A stretch of 12,896 nt of DNA from Candidatus Peregrinibacteria bacterium CG10_big_fil_rev_8_21_14_0_10_49_16 (GTDB lineage Bacteria > Patescibacteriota > Gracilibacteria > Peribacterales > Peribacteraceae): the NCBI GenBank assembly GCA_002772605.1, contig PFDS01000028.1:1-12896 (forward strand), read 5' to 3'. Of the stretch, positions 1 through 7,094 are shown piece by piece. The translations under genes and the position numbers were made by a program. Under the pieces are notes generated by a model. It worked only from the letters and a program-made list of their open reading frames with translations, had not been told where the DNA came from and did no database searches. The first letter of the stretch is position 1. Each line of letters begins with the position of its first letter.

Positions 1-1685
1 CTCACTTCGTCAGTTCCCTGCTTCGACAGCGCTTCAGAGATCGCCTCGAGCGAACCTTGCGCATCGGCTTTGAGAACAATCTTCAGTTGCGTCACCTTTC
101 CTTCAGACAATCGCGCAACCAAGTCACTGAAACTCTTCTTCTGCGTCTGCTCCACGGTACGGAGCAGCTCTTCATGCAACGAACGTGCTTCCCGTTCCGA
201 AGGAACAACCTGCAAAACACCACCCGTATCCGGCACGCTCTGCAGCCCCGAAATCCGCACCGGTACTGCCGGACCCGCCTCTTCCAGCCTCTGTCCATGA
301 GCATCCATCATGGTGCGCACCTTTCCGTACGTCTTCCCACAAATAAATGCATCACCCGTATGCAGCGTTCCCGTATTCACGATCACTGTCGCAAGCGATC
401 CAAGTGATTTATCCAAATGACTCTCCACTACCGTGGCAACAGCAAGACGATTCGGATTCGCCTGCAAATCCTCCACTGCTGCGAGGAGAAGAATATGATC
501 GAGGATAGCGGGAATCCCCTGCTTCGTGACTGCCGAACAGGGCAGCACAGGCGTCTTGCCTCCCCATTCCTCAGGCTGAAGTCCATGCCCGGCCAATTCG
601 CCTTTGACGCGATCAAGGTCGGCCTCGGGTTTATCCACTTTGGTAATCGCAACGAGGATGGGCACCCCCGCATCACGAATGTGATCGAGTGCTTCACGCG
701 TTGTTTCTTTCACTCCCTCATCGGCAGCAACGACGAGAATGGCAATATCAGTCACCTGCGCCCCGCGGGCACGCATGGCAGTAAATGCTTCATGTCCGGG
801 TGTATCCAAAAAAGTGATGGGCTTTCCGTCATGCATGACCTGGTACGCGCCAATGTGCTGCGTGATTCCTCCGGATTCTGTCGCAACGACGTCTGTTTTA
901 CGAATGGCATCGAGCAATGATGTCTTCCCGTGATCCACATGCCCCATAATCACGACAATGGGAGAGCGTGAGATCAAATTCTCCTTCTCATCTTTCAGAA
1001 GCTCCTCCAGATTATGGTGGAGAAGTTTCTCGACACTCGCCTTTTCCTGCTCCCGCTGCACTTCGATGCCGAGGTCGGAAGCCACAACCGCTGCAGTGTC
1101 GTAATCTACGAGCTGATTAATCGTCGCAAGAACACCGTTCTTCATAAGTATTTGAATAATCTTCGGCACTTGCACACCTACCTTTTCAGCAAACTCTTTA
1201 ATGGAAACTTGCTGAGGAATGAGAACGATTCCCTCTTTCTTTTTGATTTGCTCCTGGATAGTAGGCGTTTCCCTTGGGCGAGACACAACTTTTGTTTCAG
1301 GAACGACTCTCTTCTTCTGCGCAGCCTTCTCCTTCTTCTCTTCTTGAGCAATCTTCTCGGCTGGCACATCATCCAGCGAAAGTTTACGTAAGACAGGAAG
1401 TGCCTCCTGTTTTTCTGGTGAAGCAGCCTCCTCCTTCTGCCTGTCTGGTAGAGTATCTTCCTGAGGAGACACTGCATCAGTTTCCGATACATCCTCTCTT
1501 CCTTCAAAAAGTGATGGCGAAAGCGTAATTCCATGCTTCGTAGCTAAAAAACGCAAAATACCCTGTGCAAGGTTGTCCGGTATCTCCCGATCTGTCGGCT
1601 TGATACCAAAATCAACATCTACAAGTTCACGCCGGAGCTGTTGCCCCGTCATATGAAGCGCCTTTGCTAGCTGCACAAGTCGCAT
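1..1685 (-). CDS. infB: Translation initiation factor IF-2 (3' end outside window)
   Basis: IF-2 is the GTPase that brings initiator fMet-tRNA to the 30S subunit and promotes 50S joining. The 561 complete codons here read without a stop from the ATG at 1685 to the window edge. An IF2_N module lies at about residues 1-50, followed by a Lys/Glu-rich linker (about 60-150) and a second IF2_N module (about 158-210). The G domain begins near 241, with G1 GHVDHGKT at 248-255, G3 DTPGHE at 294-299 and SAV as the G5-like motif at 384-386. Domain II starts near 413 and the C-terminal domains lie off the edge. The G4 motif reads TKVD (348-351) instead of the usual NKxD. An in-frame TAG four codons upstream and the match of residue 1 to the IF2_N fold fix this start. 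There is no Shine-Dalgarno. TATAGT sits 8 bases before the ATG, but co-transcription with the DHH gene 51 bases upstream is equally plausible. Confidence 0.97.
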   Translation of the reverse strand, partial: MRLVQLAKALHMTGQQLRRELVDVDFGIKPTDREIPDNLAQGILRFLATKHGITLSPSLFEGREDVSETDAVSPQEDTLPDRQKEEAASPEKQEALPVLRKLSLDDVPAEKIAQEEKKEKAAQKKRVVPETKVVSRPRETPTIQEQIKKKEGIVLIPQQVSIKEFAEKVGVQVPKIIQILMKNGVLATINQLVDYDTAAVVASDLGIEVQREQEKASVEKLLHHNLEELLKDEKENLISRSPIVVIMGHVDHGKTSLLDAIRKTDVVATESGGITQHIGAYQVMHDGKPITFLDTPGHEAFTAMRARGAQVTDIAILVVAADEGVKETTREALDHIRDAGVPILVAITKVDKPEADLDRVKGELAGHGLQPEEWGGKTPVLPCSAVTKQGIPAILDHILLLAAVEDLQANPNRLAVATVVESHLDKSLGSLATVIVNTGTLHTGDAFICGKTYGKVRTMMDAHGQRLEEAGPAVPVRISGLQSVPDTGGVLQVVPSEREARSLHEELLRTVEQTQKKSFSDLVARLSEGKVTQLKIVLKADAQGSLEAISEALSKQGTDEV

Positions 1686-1736
1686 TAGTGAGGACTATAG
1701 GCTAACAGAAAGGCAAAAATTTCCCAAATACCGCCC

Positions 1737-3050
1737 TTACTCCTCTTCCTTATCTGTCAATATGTGCAACACATCTGTCCCTTGCTTTGGTTTTGACACA
1801 TTTTTCCCATGGACATAAGGCGCCGCCGAAACCTCTGTTTCTGGCACAACCTTCTTCTGTATGGGCATCGGCAACTGCTCTTCTGCCTGATCACGCAGCG
1901 CACGCATGCAGTCTTTTAATCTACGTATGCAGTCGAGCACTTGCAGATCGAAATTATCGTATTCCTTAATGCGAAATCCCGCTGCTCTGGGATGCCCTCC
2001 CCCTCCGAAAGCTTCTGCCGCGAGAGCACTCACGTCAATTGCCGCAGAGGAACGCGCACTAGCCTTCAGTCCCCCGTCTTCCATTTCGGTGAAGAGCACA
2101 TAAACATCAGCATCAGGAATCGTCGAAATGAGCTCGTCGAGAATGCCATGTGTCTCCTTGCTGGATGCACCCATCTCAGCAAGATCTTCACGACTGATAG
2201 AGGACCAAACAATTCGGGACTGTTTATCAATTTGCAAGCGATTCAGAGCACGTCCCCAGATACGGAGCGTCGAGAGCGGCTTCGTCTTGTAAATATGCTG
2301 AATGATTTCCTGTTGGCGCGCGCCGAGATCCAGCAGTTCTGCTGCAACTTCCAGTGAACGCGGCGTGGTATTCGGATTCTGAAAACTCCGCGTGTCCGTA
2401 ATGAGTCCAGCCAGGAGCAGTGTGGCGATATCCGGCGTCATATGCTCCCGAAAGAGGGCTGTGCGCGAAAACCACGAGAAAAGTACCTCAGTCGTACTTG
2501 CTGCAACAGGGTCGATCATCTGAATCTGACCAAACCCGGAATTACTAATATGGTGATCGATATTCAAAATGGGCACATCGGAAAAGAGATCGATATGATC
2601 CGCATAGAGTGACCCAAGGAGTGCCAAGTCCGCCGTGTCCACGGTGACCAGTAAATCATACGGCTTCTCGCCGGAAGAAAAGGAGACCTGTTGTGGACGA
2701 ATATTCCCCTTCTGAGGCACCACAATAATGTTTACTTTATTGTCCTCGACTGCGTACCGCAGCGTATCAATGTCTACACCCTGTTGAAGGTCAATCGTAA
2801 TCACAAAGTCCTGATGATCATCGATATGCTGCTTTAGCGCGTTGAATCCCGGAAGAAACTCCAAGCTTTCCGGAAAGGTGTCAGGACAGATAACAGTGAC
2901 CTCTTTCCCCAGCGCCTTGAAAACGTGGTAGCACGCCAGTGCACTCGAAATGCCATCCGGATCAACGTTGGCATGCGGTACAACGAGAATCCGCTGCGCA
3001 CGCTGGATGGCGTGTAGAGCTTCAGCCATTATTGACGCAGGTACAGACAT
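1737..3050 (-). CDS. DHH/DHHA1 family phosphoesterase (NrnA-like)
   Basis: A 437-aa DHH-superfamily protein of the NrnA type. That family comprises Mn-dependent nanoRNases and pAp phosphatases that degrade short oligoribonucleotides or related nucleotides in the cytoplasm. Visible motifs are motif I HANVDPDG at 26-33, an aspartate motif TVDTAD at 136-141, the DHH triad at 165-167, TDT at 218-220, and a DHHA1 domain ending in GGGGHPRAAGF at 349-359. The protein is about 100 residues longer than a typical NrnA. Part of the excess is a charged tail after about residue 365 with no recognisable domain. The gene is the first of a DHH-infB pair. In many bacteria nrnA lies downstream of infB and rbfA, so the order here is unusual. 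A near-consensus promoter lies just upstream (3075-3103). There is no Shine-Dalgarno before the ATG, and the start at residue 8 cannot be excluded. The exact substrate cannot be told from sequence. Confidence 0.9.
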   Translation of the reverse strand: MSVPASIMAEALHAIQRAQRILVVPHANVDPDGISSALACYHVFKALGKEVTVICPDTFPESLEFLPGFNALKQHIDDHQDFVITIDLQQGVDIDTLRYAVEDNKVNIIVVPQKGNIRPQQVSFSSGEKPYDLLVTVDTADLALLGSLYADHIDLFSDVPILNIDHHISNSGFGQIQMIDPVAASTTEVLFSWFSRTALFREHMTPDIATLLLAGLITDTRSFQNPNTTPRSLEVAAELLDLGARQQEIIQHIYKTKPLSTLRIWGRALNRLQIDKQSRIVWSSISREDLAEMGASSKETHGILDELISTIPDADVYVLFTEMEDGGLKASARSSAAIDVSALAAEAFGGGGHPRAAGFRIKEYDNFDLQVLDCIRRLKDCMRALRDQAEEQLPMPIQKKVVPETEVSAAPYVHGKNVSKPKQGTDVLHILTDKEEE

Positions 3051-3074
3051 AGTTTCAAATCAATAAATCATATT

Positions 3075-3103
3075 ATTATAACATATTTCATTATAATTTT
3101 CAA
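3075..3103 (-). promoter_or_regulatory. Sigma70-type promoter for the DHH-infB unit
   Basis: On the minus strand, TTGAAA (3098-3103) is followed by a 17-base spacer and a perfect TATAAT (3075-3080). The expected start of transcription is near 3068, giving a leader of roughly 18 bases before the ATG at 3050, with no Shine-Dalgarno in it. The spacer is AT-rich and contains a second TATAAT (3090-3095) that lacks a matching -35. This is the best promoter in the window. Confidence 0.8.
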
Positions 3104-3182
3104 ATACCAACCTGAGCATAAAGAGGGCATTGAAGCAGACTTTTATGGCCTAATCAAGAAGATTTTAGTACTCTGTCCCCAA

Positions 3183-3259
3183 CGGGATGTAGCTCAGTTG
3201 GCTAGAGTGCACGCATGGGGTGCGTGAGGTCGCTGGTTCGAGTCCAGTCATCCCGACCA
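3183..3259 (+). tRNA. tRNA-Pro (anticodon GGG)
   Basis: A full cloverleaf folds by eye. The acceptor stem CGGGATG (3183-3189) pairs with CATCCCG (3249-3255), followed by discriminator A and an encoded CCA (3257-3259). The D stem is GCTC with GAGT. The anticodon stem CACGC/GCGTG (3210-3214, 3222-3226) encloses the loop ATGGGGT with anticodon GGG at 3217-3219. The T arm is GCTGG, TTCGAGT, CCAGT. The C1-G72 pair, A73 and G37 all fit bacterial tRNA-Pro. It reads CCC and CCU codons. It is the only plus-strand gene seen and lies between two minus-strand genes, with its CCA end 2 bases from the end of the enolase stop codon. I saw no convincing promoter or terminator for it. Confidence 0.96.
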
Positions 3260-3261
3260 CT

Positions 3262-4554
3262 CTATACAAAAGGATTCTCATATCTTGCCTTCTCTCCCAA
3301 CTGCTCCTCAATGCGAAGGAGCTGATTGTACTTGCAGACACGATCTGTGCGACTTAACGACCCGGTCTTAATCTGTCCGGCCCTGAGACCCACTGCAAGG
3401 TGGGCAATAAACGTGTCCTCCGTTTCGCCGCTCCGGTGACTGATCACCGTGTTCCACCCCCACTTCTGGGCTAACTGAATGGCATCGACTGTTTCACTCA
3501 CTGTGCCAATCTGATTGAGTTTTATGAGAACAGCGTTCACAGCACGTTTTTCCTTGGCCTCTTTCATGCGTTCAGTATTCGTTACCAGAAGATCATCCCC
3601 CACAACCTGAATACGATCACCCAGCGCAGCTGTCACGTCAGCAAACCCTTCCCAATCATCCTCACTGTGACTGTCTTCGATGCTGACAAGAGGATACTCC
3701 TTACAGAGTTCTTCGTAGTACTTACTCAGTTCCTCCGAGGACATCGTCTTGCCATCCACCTTATAGCTGCTACCCGCTATCCGCTCACCGCTATCCGCTC
3801 TATACAACTCCGATGCCGCAGCATCGATGCCCAACTGTACGTTTCCCGTATACCTCGCCTGATCGATGGCCTTGAGAAGAAACGAAAATGCCTCATCGCT
3901 ATCCCGCACATGTGGCGCGAATCCCCCTTCGTCTCCCACTGCTATAACGTGACCGGCATCTTTCAGGAGTGTTTTGAGCACATGAAATATCTCCACTCCA
4001 GCACGCAGCGCTTCAGAAAAACGATGAAATCCGGTAGGGATAATCATACACTCCTGAAAAGACAGTCCGGAATCCGCATGCGTTCCTCCGTTAATAACAT
4101 TCATCATAGGCACCGGTAGCAAGTACGGATCAGAAACATCGTACTGCCGGGCCAGTGATTGCCAGAGCGGTTGATGTTCGGCTCCGGCACGCGCCCGGCA
4201 CACCGCCATCGAAACGCCGAGAATAGCATTCGCTCCAAGAGAGCTTTTGTGCGGCGTTCCGTCAAGATCGAGCATCAACTGGTCAATGGTCCGGTGATCA
4301 GACACCTGGTGACCTTTCAATGCTTCCCCAATAACCGTATGGACGTTCTCTACTGCCTTCATCACACCTTTCCCTCCATAGCTACTCTTATCACCATCAC
4401 GCAGCTCTAACGCCTCATGGGTGCCGGTGGATGCACCAGACGGCACAGCCGCACGACCAAAAGAGTCATCATCCAGAAGACAATCCACTTCGATTGTCGG
4501 ATTACCGCGGGAATCGAGAATCTGACGAGCATGGAGAGAGGAAATAACGGGCAT
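3262..4554 (-). CDS. eno: Enolase (phosphopyruvate hydratase)
   Basis: Enolase interconverts 2-phosphoglycerate and phosphoenolpyruvate in glycolysis and gluconeogenesis. It is a cytoplasmic, Mg-dependent enzyme. From the ATG at 4554 the product is 430 aa, the usual bacterial length. It begins MPVISSLHARQILDSRGNP, as in the family. The active-site set is complete: E168 and E209 (DEGG), metal ligands D244, E293 and D320, then K345 (LIKLNQIG), H373 (ISHRSGET) and K396 (GQIKTG). The open frame extends 19 codons further upstream to 4611. That extension has no family match, overlaps the preceding gene, and would place the extended -10 box inside the coding region, so I reject it. The stop is TAG, two bases from the 3' end of the opposing tRNA-Pro. 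The upstream neighbour, a 253-aa membrane protein, ends 19 bases before the start. Confidence 0.98.
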   Translation of the reverse strand: MPVISSLHARQILDSRGNPTIEVDCLLDDDSFGRAAVPSGASTGTHEALELRDGDKSSYGGKGVMKAVENVHTVIGEALKGHQVSDHRTIDQLMLDLDGTPHKSSLGANAILGVSMAVCRARAGAEHQPLWQSLARQYDVSDPYLLPVPMMNVINGGTHADSGLSFQECMIIPTGFHRFSEALRAGVEIFHVLKTLLKDAGHVIAVGDEGGFAPHVRDSDEAFSFLLKAIDQARYTGNVQLGIDAAASELYRADSGERIAGSSYKVDGKTMSSEELSKYYEELCKEYPLVSIEDSHSEDDWEGFADVTAALGDRIQVVGDDLLVTNTERMKEAKEKRAVNAVLIKLNQIGTVSETVDAIQLAQKWGWNTVISHRSGETEDTFIAHLAVGLRAGQIKTGSLSRTDRVCKYNQLLRIEEQLGEKARYENPFV

Positions 4555-4560
4555 GCAGAC

Positions 4561-4569
4561 AGTATAGCA
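4561..4569 (-). promoter_or_regulatory. Extended -10 promoter directly before eno
   Basis: The minus strand reads TGC-TATACT, an extended -10 (TGn plus a 5/6 match to TATAAT), with six bases between it and the eno ATG at 4554. The expected transcription start falls on or next to the A of the ATG, which would make a leaderless mRNA. No good -35 hexamer is present at 16-18 bases, as is common with extended -10 promoters. Confidence 0.6.
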
Positions 4570-4573
4570 CCGC

Positions 4574-5335
4574 TCATCTCCGTGATGCCCTCCTCTGCAA
4601 GACTGTCCCATACGCTGCTAAGAATAGCAGCGCAGCAACTTCTACGATTGCACTTCCGGATGATGTAAGTTCCGGTGGCTTTGAAGAAAACGACGCCGCA
4701 CTGGAAACAGATTGTACTGGAATCTCATGAATAAACTCCCCATCCTCCAAACGCTTCTGTTTTCGCTCCATACGACGGAGTTTTTTTCTCCATGACTCTT
4801 CCTCGGGGTCATCTGACGCAGATAAATTCACCACTTCCTCGTCCTGTGAAGGAGCCATGGCCAGTTGATCCGCTGGCTTTAGATGGAGTTCCCATGCATA
4901 GGCATTGATGAAAAACACCGTGCAGAAGAGAACAAGAAAGAGAACGCGTTGTACGCGCTGACGCACGACATGAAGACTAAACATAATAATCAGTACGCAT
5001 CCCACAAGAACCGGACCCACGGAAAAACCCCATTCATACCACTGTGATACTCTTGTCAATTGTGGAATGTAGAAAGAAATCAACGCAAGAAGCAACCAAA
5101 GAATGACAAAGATCATTGGCAGAAAATGCAACAGGCGAAAGGTATAATCCGCACGACGGCTGCGCAGATAAGGATAGAAAAGCAGCGGGTATGCCAACGT
5201 GAGGATCCAGAATACAGTCCACCACACTGCTCCGTCAGGAAGTGGAGGGAGAAAAGATAACATCACCCCCGTCACTCCTACGGTTATTCCTAAGAGGAGA
5301 ATGAGTACCGTTTCTGCTGCATGCTTCAGAGGCAT
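4574..5335 (-). CDS. Polytopic membrane protein with C-terminal anchor-like tail
   Basis: I do not recognise this 253-aa protein. Five hydrophobic helices lie at roughly 9-29, 37-57, 70-90, 104-122 and 129-147. A long polar stretch follows (about 150-228), which contains the acidic/basic segment 164-200 with many E, K and R and is likely to be soluble. The protein ends with a sixth hydrophobic segment (about 229-246) and an Arg-rich terminus (RRASRR). The end resembles a tripartite surface-sorting signal: PPELTSSG at 220-227, then a hydrophobic stretch, then basic residues. A simple sixth transmembrane helix explains it equally well. The stop is TGA. The gene precedes eno by 19 bases but shows no functional link to it. 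An extended -10 lies six bases before its ATG. It has no Shine-Dalgarno. Confidence 0.8.
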   Translation of the reverse strand: MPLKHAAETVLILLLGITVGVTGVMLSFLPPLPDGAVWWTVFWILTLAYPLLFYPYLRSRRADYTFRLLHFLPMIFVILWLLLALISFYIPQLTRVSQWYEWGFSVGPVLVGCVLIIMFSLHVVRQRVQRVLFLVLFCTVFFINAYAWELHLKPADQLAMAPSQDEEVVNLSASDDPEEESWRKKLRRMERKQKRLEDGEFIHEIPVQSVSSAASFSSKPPELTSSGSAIVEVAALLFLAAYGTVLQRRASRR

Positions 5336-5341
5336 AGTTGA

Positions 5342-5350
5342 ATAGTATCA
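5342..5350 (-). promoter_or_regulatory. Extended -10 box before the 253-aa membrane protein
   Basis: The minus strand reads TGA-TACTAT with exactly six bases between it and the ATG at 5335. This is the same arrangement as at eno and thrS and predicts a leaderless or nearly leaderless transcript. No -35 match is visible at the expected distance. Confidence 0.5.
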
Positions 5351-5387
5351 ACCACTCTGTTCTGAATGGCAAATGACAATTACTTGT

Positions 5388-5431
5388 GTCATCCTGAGCC
5401 TGTCTGCCGACAGGCAGGCTCGTCGAAGGAT
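5388..5431. repeat. Palindromic dispersed repeat, copy 1
   Basis: A 44-base element running from GTCATCCTGAG to GTCGAAGGAT. Its outer ends ATCCT/AGGAT are inverted. Inside, GAGCCTG (5396-5402) can pair with CAGGCTC (5415-5421). Alternatively GCCTGTC (5398-5404) pairs with GACAGGC (5409-5415) around a TGCC loop, so two exclusive hairpins are possible. It fills most of the spacer between the corA stop and the next gene and shares one base with the corA stop codon. A related copy lies at 12497-12529. No T-tract follows on either strand, so it is not a standard intrinsic terminator. Confidence 0.8.
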
Positions 5432-6339
5432 TACAACCACTTCTTCCAGGAAAAGTACCCTAAAAATCCAGTGAGAATCACAAACATGCCCGCCAGAATC
5501 AATGAGAAAGCGGAAGGATGCTGCTGCAGAGGAAGACGAATATTCATACCATACACACTGGCAATCAATGTCAGAGGAAGCAGTGTCACGGAAACCACAG
5601 TGAGAATACGCATCACGGAGTTTGTCTTGTGACTCAGCCACGATTCATGCGTTGCCTGCAAAGCTTCACTCATTTCCTTTGCTGTCTCTAAAACAGACCA
5701 CTGCCTCTCCAACGCATCGAGAATGTTGTCAAAGTACATGCCGATATCGTCGGAACTAAAGACACGACTCTTGTGTTCCAATAAGGCAATGATGGATCGT
5801 TGTGGAAAGAGGATGGAGCGCATGATGATGATGTTGCGCCGCAATTTCAGAATAGCTGCCAAAATTCCCCGCTGCTCTTCGCTCTGAAAGAGTGTCTCTT
5901 CCAACAGACGCAAGTCTCGCATCATTTCTTCCACAAGAGGGAAACCCGTGAAGAAAAGATCATGCATGAGCTTGTACACAAAGAAGGCCGTCCCCTGTTC
6001 CAGATACTCTTCGCGTTTTTTTTTCGACGAACTAATTTGTTTCTGTAACTGCTGCATAAAAGGCACTTGCCCGTCATGAACGGTCACTACAAAATCTCTC
6101 CCAAAGAAAATATTTAACTCTTCCTTTACTAATCTTCCCCCCTTTCCCATGTAGGGAATATGAAACACCAGAAAAATATAGGAAGAATACTCTTCAATTT
6201 TTGGACGCTCATGCACACTCAAGCAATCTTCAATGTCCAGAAGGTGAAATTTATACCGCTTCTGCAAACCAAGAAGTTCGTCCTTCGTTGGACTGATACA
6301 GTCATGCCACACAATACTGGATGCCTGTAATGTCTTCAT
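5431..6339 (-). CDS. corA: CorA-family divalent cation transporter
   Basis: CorA proteins form pentameric channels that admit Mg2+ (or Co2+/Ni2+) across the inner membrane. This 302-aa product has the family plan. An alpha/beta cytoplasmic domain comes first (about 1-90), then a long helical region rich in charge (about 95-240). Two transmembrane helices follow near the C-terminus (about 244-263 and 278-296), with the signature GMN at 264-266 in the loop after the first helix. The protein ends KKWL, with basic residues inside. The length is normal for a compact CorA. The ATG overlaps the TGA of the preceding 134-aa membrane protein gene (ATGA), which implies translational coupling, and that explains the absence of a ribosome site. 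The ion cannot be assigned from sequence. Confidence 0.95.
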   Translation of the reverse strand: MKTLQASSIVWHDCISPTKDELLGLQKRYKFHLLDIEDCLSVHERPKIEEYSSYIFLVFHIPYMGKGGRLVKEELNIFFGRDFVVTVHDGQVPFMQQLQKQISSSKKKREEYLEQGTAFFVYKLMHDLFFTGFPLVEEMMRDLRLLEETLFQSEEQRGILAAILKLRRNIIIMRSILFPQRSIIALLEHKSRVFSSDDIGMYFDNILDALERQWSVLETAKEMSEALQATHESWLSHKTNSVMRILTVVSVTLLPLTLIASVYGMNIRLPLQQHPSAFSLILAGMFVILTGFLGYFSWKKWL

Positions 6340-6740
6340 AGTTTATGCTTACGGGCAGGAAGATATTTATCCCGAAGAGATACTTCGACAGACGTTCGTT
6401 CAATACGATAGTGACCCTGACGATAGATCTTCCACTGGAAAACGACAAAGAGTCCAAGAAGAAGAAACCAAATGACCCACAAAAAACGCATGGAAAGGTA
6501 CTGCACCCCCTCCACACGCGAGACAACCAGTACACAACCTACAAGACCAAAAGCAGTACATACTGATGGCAAAGCGCGCGTCAGTTTACGAGCAACTGCA
6601 TCCAGACGAGGACGGAGGAATCGTACAACGACTGCGAGAACAATGAGTCCTGTGCTGATACTCAGCAAAGTGATCATCGACAAGCTTCCGTACGAAGCTA
6701 TTCCTGGATTGGGCCAGAAAAGATACGTCAATACCTGCAT
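6336..6740 (-). CDS. Small three-helix membrane protein upstream of corA
   Basis: An unrecognised 134-aa protein. Hydrophobic segments at about 18-40, 57-75 and 84-103 are separated by short basic loops (FLRPRLDAVARKLTR at 41-55). The C-terminal 30 residues are strongly basic and probably cytosolic. Its TGA stop overlaps the corA ATG by four bases, so the two are likely made together and might work together. That is inference from coupling alone. A TAGAAT hexamer sits 19 bases before the ATG, overlapping the stop codon of the preceding gene, but without a clear -35. An alternative start at Met22 would remove only a short polar lead. Confidence 0.75.
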   Translation of the reverse strand: MQVLTYLFWPNPGIASYGSLSMITLLSISTGLIVLAVVVRFLRPRLDAVARKLTRALPSVCTAFGLVGCVLVVSRVEGVQYLSMRFLWVIWFLLLGLFVVFQWKIYRQGHYRIERTSVEVSLRDKYLPARKHKL

Positions 6741-6762
6741 AGCTTAGAAGAACAAACGCATT

Positions 6763-7083
6763 CTACCCCTTCTTCTTGGAAGAAGAAGGGTGTTTTTTGA
6801 GCAACTGTTGCAACATGGACTCCATCTCTCTCTCCCTCACCGTTCGCGCAGGACGAATGAGTAAGTAGAGGAAAAAACCGATAATCGGCAAAAAAAACGT
6901 CAACGCGATACAGAGCAACTGTACCCATAACGACGTGGTACGCAATAAGATGTCTCTCGTTACAAAGAATAAGAGATACACAACGAGGACTCCGATGACG
7001 AGTAAACCTCCCTGTACGGCCCGAGTCATCGGATCATCGGAAAAAAAGGAAAGAACGGAGTAGAAAAAAGACGAGGACATCAT
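6763..7083 (-). CDS. Small two-helix membrane protein, PLDc_N-like
   Basis: A 106-aa protein with hydrophobic helices at about 23-42 and 52-76 and a charged C-terminal tail (RPARTVREREME onward) ending SSSKKKG. The second helix reads LPIIGFFLYLLIRP (65-78). This resembles the short two-helix module found at the N-terminus of cardiolipin synthase-type phospholipase D proteins (PLDc_N), which also occurs as a stand-alone small protein. No catalytic HKD motif is present, so no enzymatic role can be claimed. It sits 11 bases after lgt and 22 bases before the 134-aa gene, as part of a run of membrane genes. The last codons form a perfect inverted repeat (6767-6790). Confidence 0.75.
   Translation of the reverse strand: MMSSSFFYSVLSFFSDDPMTRAVQGGLLVIGVLVVYLLFFVTRDILLRTTSLWVQLLCIALTFFLPIIGFFLYLLIRPARTVREREMESMLQQLLKKHPSSSKKKG
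6767..6798 (+). terminator. Terminator-shaped hairpin on the antisense strand
   Basis: CCCTTCTTCTT (6767-6777) and AAGAAGAAGGG (6780-6790) are perfect inverted arms, followed on the plus strand by TG and six T (6793-6798). This is the shape of an intrinsic terminator for plus-strand transcription, but no plus-strand gene lies upstream. It also encodes the PSSSKKKG tail of the 106-aa minus-strand protein. In the minus direction no T-tract follows. The arms pyrimidine/purine bias means it could be a coding accident. Confidence 0.3.
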
Positions 7084-7094
7084 AGAAGCAGAAA

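Noticed and set aside
57..1534. Plus- and minus-strand open frames overlapping infB, up to 167 aa
   Set aside because: They are antisense or out-of-frame shadows of a continuous IF-2 reading frame with intact motifs. Their translations show no domain or sensible composition.
3090..3095. Second TATAAT upstream of the DHH gene
   Set aside because: The hexamer 17 bases upstream does not resemble TTGACA, and the site lies within the spacer of the better promoter.
3130..3171. Possible tRNA-Pro promoter (TTGAAG with TAATCA or TAGTAC)
   Set aside because: The spacers (15 bases, or far too long) and hexamer matches are poor. The tRNA must have a promoter, but I cannot locate it.
4555..4611. Upstream extension of enolase by 19 codons
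   Set aside because: The extra residues have no enolase counterpart, overlap the preceding gene, and cover the extended -10 box. The ATG at 4554 gives the standard N-terminus.
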